Shown piece by piece: positions 63,523 through 64,000 of a DNA stretch of 64,000 nucleotides; the stretch's first letter is position 1; each line of letters begins with the position of its first letter. Position numbers and translations under genes: made by a program. The notes under the pieces are model-generated. The model was given only the letters and a program-made list of their open reading frames with translations. It had not been told where the DNA came from and searched no databases. The stretch is taken from NCBI RefSeq assembly GCF_001514205.1, contig NZ_KQ948768.1, positions 236,864-300,863 of the forward strand, read 5' to 3'. This DNA is from Streptomyces griseoruber (lineage in GTDB: Bacteria; Actinomycetota; Actinomycetes; Streptomycetales; Streptomycetaceae).

Positions 63523-64000
63523 CCGGCCCAAGCCGACCGGATACTTTCCAGTCTCGGTCTGAGCCAGCCACTGTTCCCCTGACGCAGTGCCCCGGGCCCG
63601 GAAACAGGGCGGAGCAGCACGGCCGGCCCCGCGGGGACGACGGGAACGGGCCCGAACGGTGAAGCACCACACATGACCCACATCACCCACTAAAGCCACT
63701 AGTAGTGCAAACCGTACGCCATGTCCATGCCAATTGCCGCTCCGACCTGCACATTGAGAGCCAGCTCACACCGACAGCCGCACCACCGAATACGACCACA
63801 ACTAGCACAAGGGGTCTTTGCGGACGGCCTCCGACCCTGCTTCTCTGGATGACGTCGCACGGCGCCGACGAACCCCTTGGGTCCCGGCGCCGACGCATGC
63901 AGCCACCCACCGCACCTCACGCGGAGCGGCCACGCACCGCGTGACTCCCGCATGCAGGCGACCGCCATGTCCCCGAAGAAAAAAGGTTCCCGCGTGTCCG
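63523..64000. other. Terminal stretch without a convincing gene
   Basis: I see no supported complete gene here. ATG 63968 opens M-S-P-K-K-K-G-S-R-V-S to the end of the window on the plus strand and could be the start of a gene continuing outside, but it has no clear ribosome site. Confidence 0.3.

Overview
The window is very GC-rich with strong third-position GC bias, GTG and TTG starts, long antisense open frames, lipoprotein and Tat signals, and gene families typical of actinomycetes. It reads as Streptomyces chromosomal DNA, probably a flexible region, because the middle is full of broken genes and insertion-sequence relics. No tRNA, rRNA, CRISPR array or intact transposon was seen.

Region 1 (about 0-25 kb) looks like a catabolic island. 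It holds a TetR regulator, a 2-oxoacid dehydrogenase E1alpha/E1beta/E2 set resembling acetoin dehydrogenase, a VOC protein, two Rieske oxygenases (one with its own ferredoxin and a small unknown protein), SDR and MDR oxidoreductases, a PEP-synthase-like protein without an ATP-grasp domain, a sugar-type ABC importer, a zinc alcohol dehydrogenase and a ThuA-like protein. It also carries an acyl-CoA dehydrogenase, an acyl-CoA synthetase, a thiolase and a PDR/VanB-type reductase. Together these could import, hydroxylate, CoA-activate and beta-oxidise a cyclic or aromatic substrate. The substrate is unknown.

Region 2 (about 24.8-42.6 kb) is mosaic. Its most striking part is 26.3-30.5 kb: DsbA/FrnE-like, double SnoaL-like, MoaF-like, zinc-macrodomain, class-M sirtuin (SirTM) and SnoaL-like genes. 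The last three overlap by 4 bp at each junction. This looks like a reversible protein ADP-ribosylation module without the lipoate-carrier genes usually linked to SirTM. Next comes a TetR/FAD-monooxygenase divergon with paired palindromic operators. Behind it lie an alpha/beta hydrolase and remnants of an intradiol dioxygenase and a maleylacetate reductase, a decayed hydroxyquinol-type pathway. CocE/PaaX and TetR/FAD-monooxygenase divergons and IS3, IS5 and IS701-type relics follow.

Region 3 (about 42.6-61 kb, nearly all minus strand) is a sugar/polyol and Ebo-type region. It holds a secreted sugar dehydrogenase with a PKD domain, a Tat-exported isomerase, and a coupled seven-gene operon: inositol-3-phosphate synthase, UbiA-like EboC, TIM barrel, EboA, TatD-like, EboE and phosphatase-like EboF. 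Further genes are an isomerase, a Gfo/Idh/MocA oxidoreductase, a sugar ABC importer and a ROK regulator. The EboC-like protein lacks the UbiA aspartate-rich motif, and the EboF-like gene carries two apparently compensating frameshifts.

Region 4 (61-64 kb) holds a DUF4142 protein, a perfect 10-copy 9-bp tandem repeat, a frameshifted PepSY remnant and little else.
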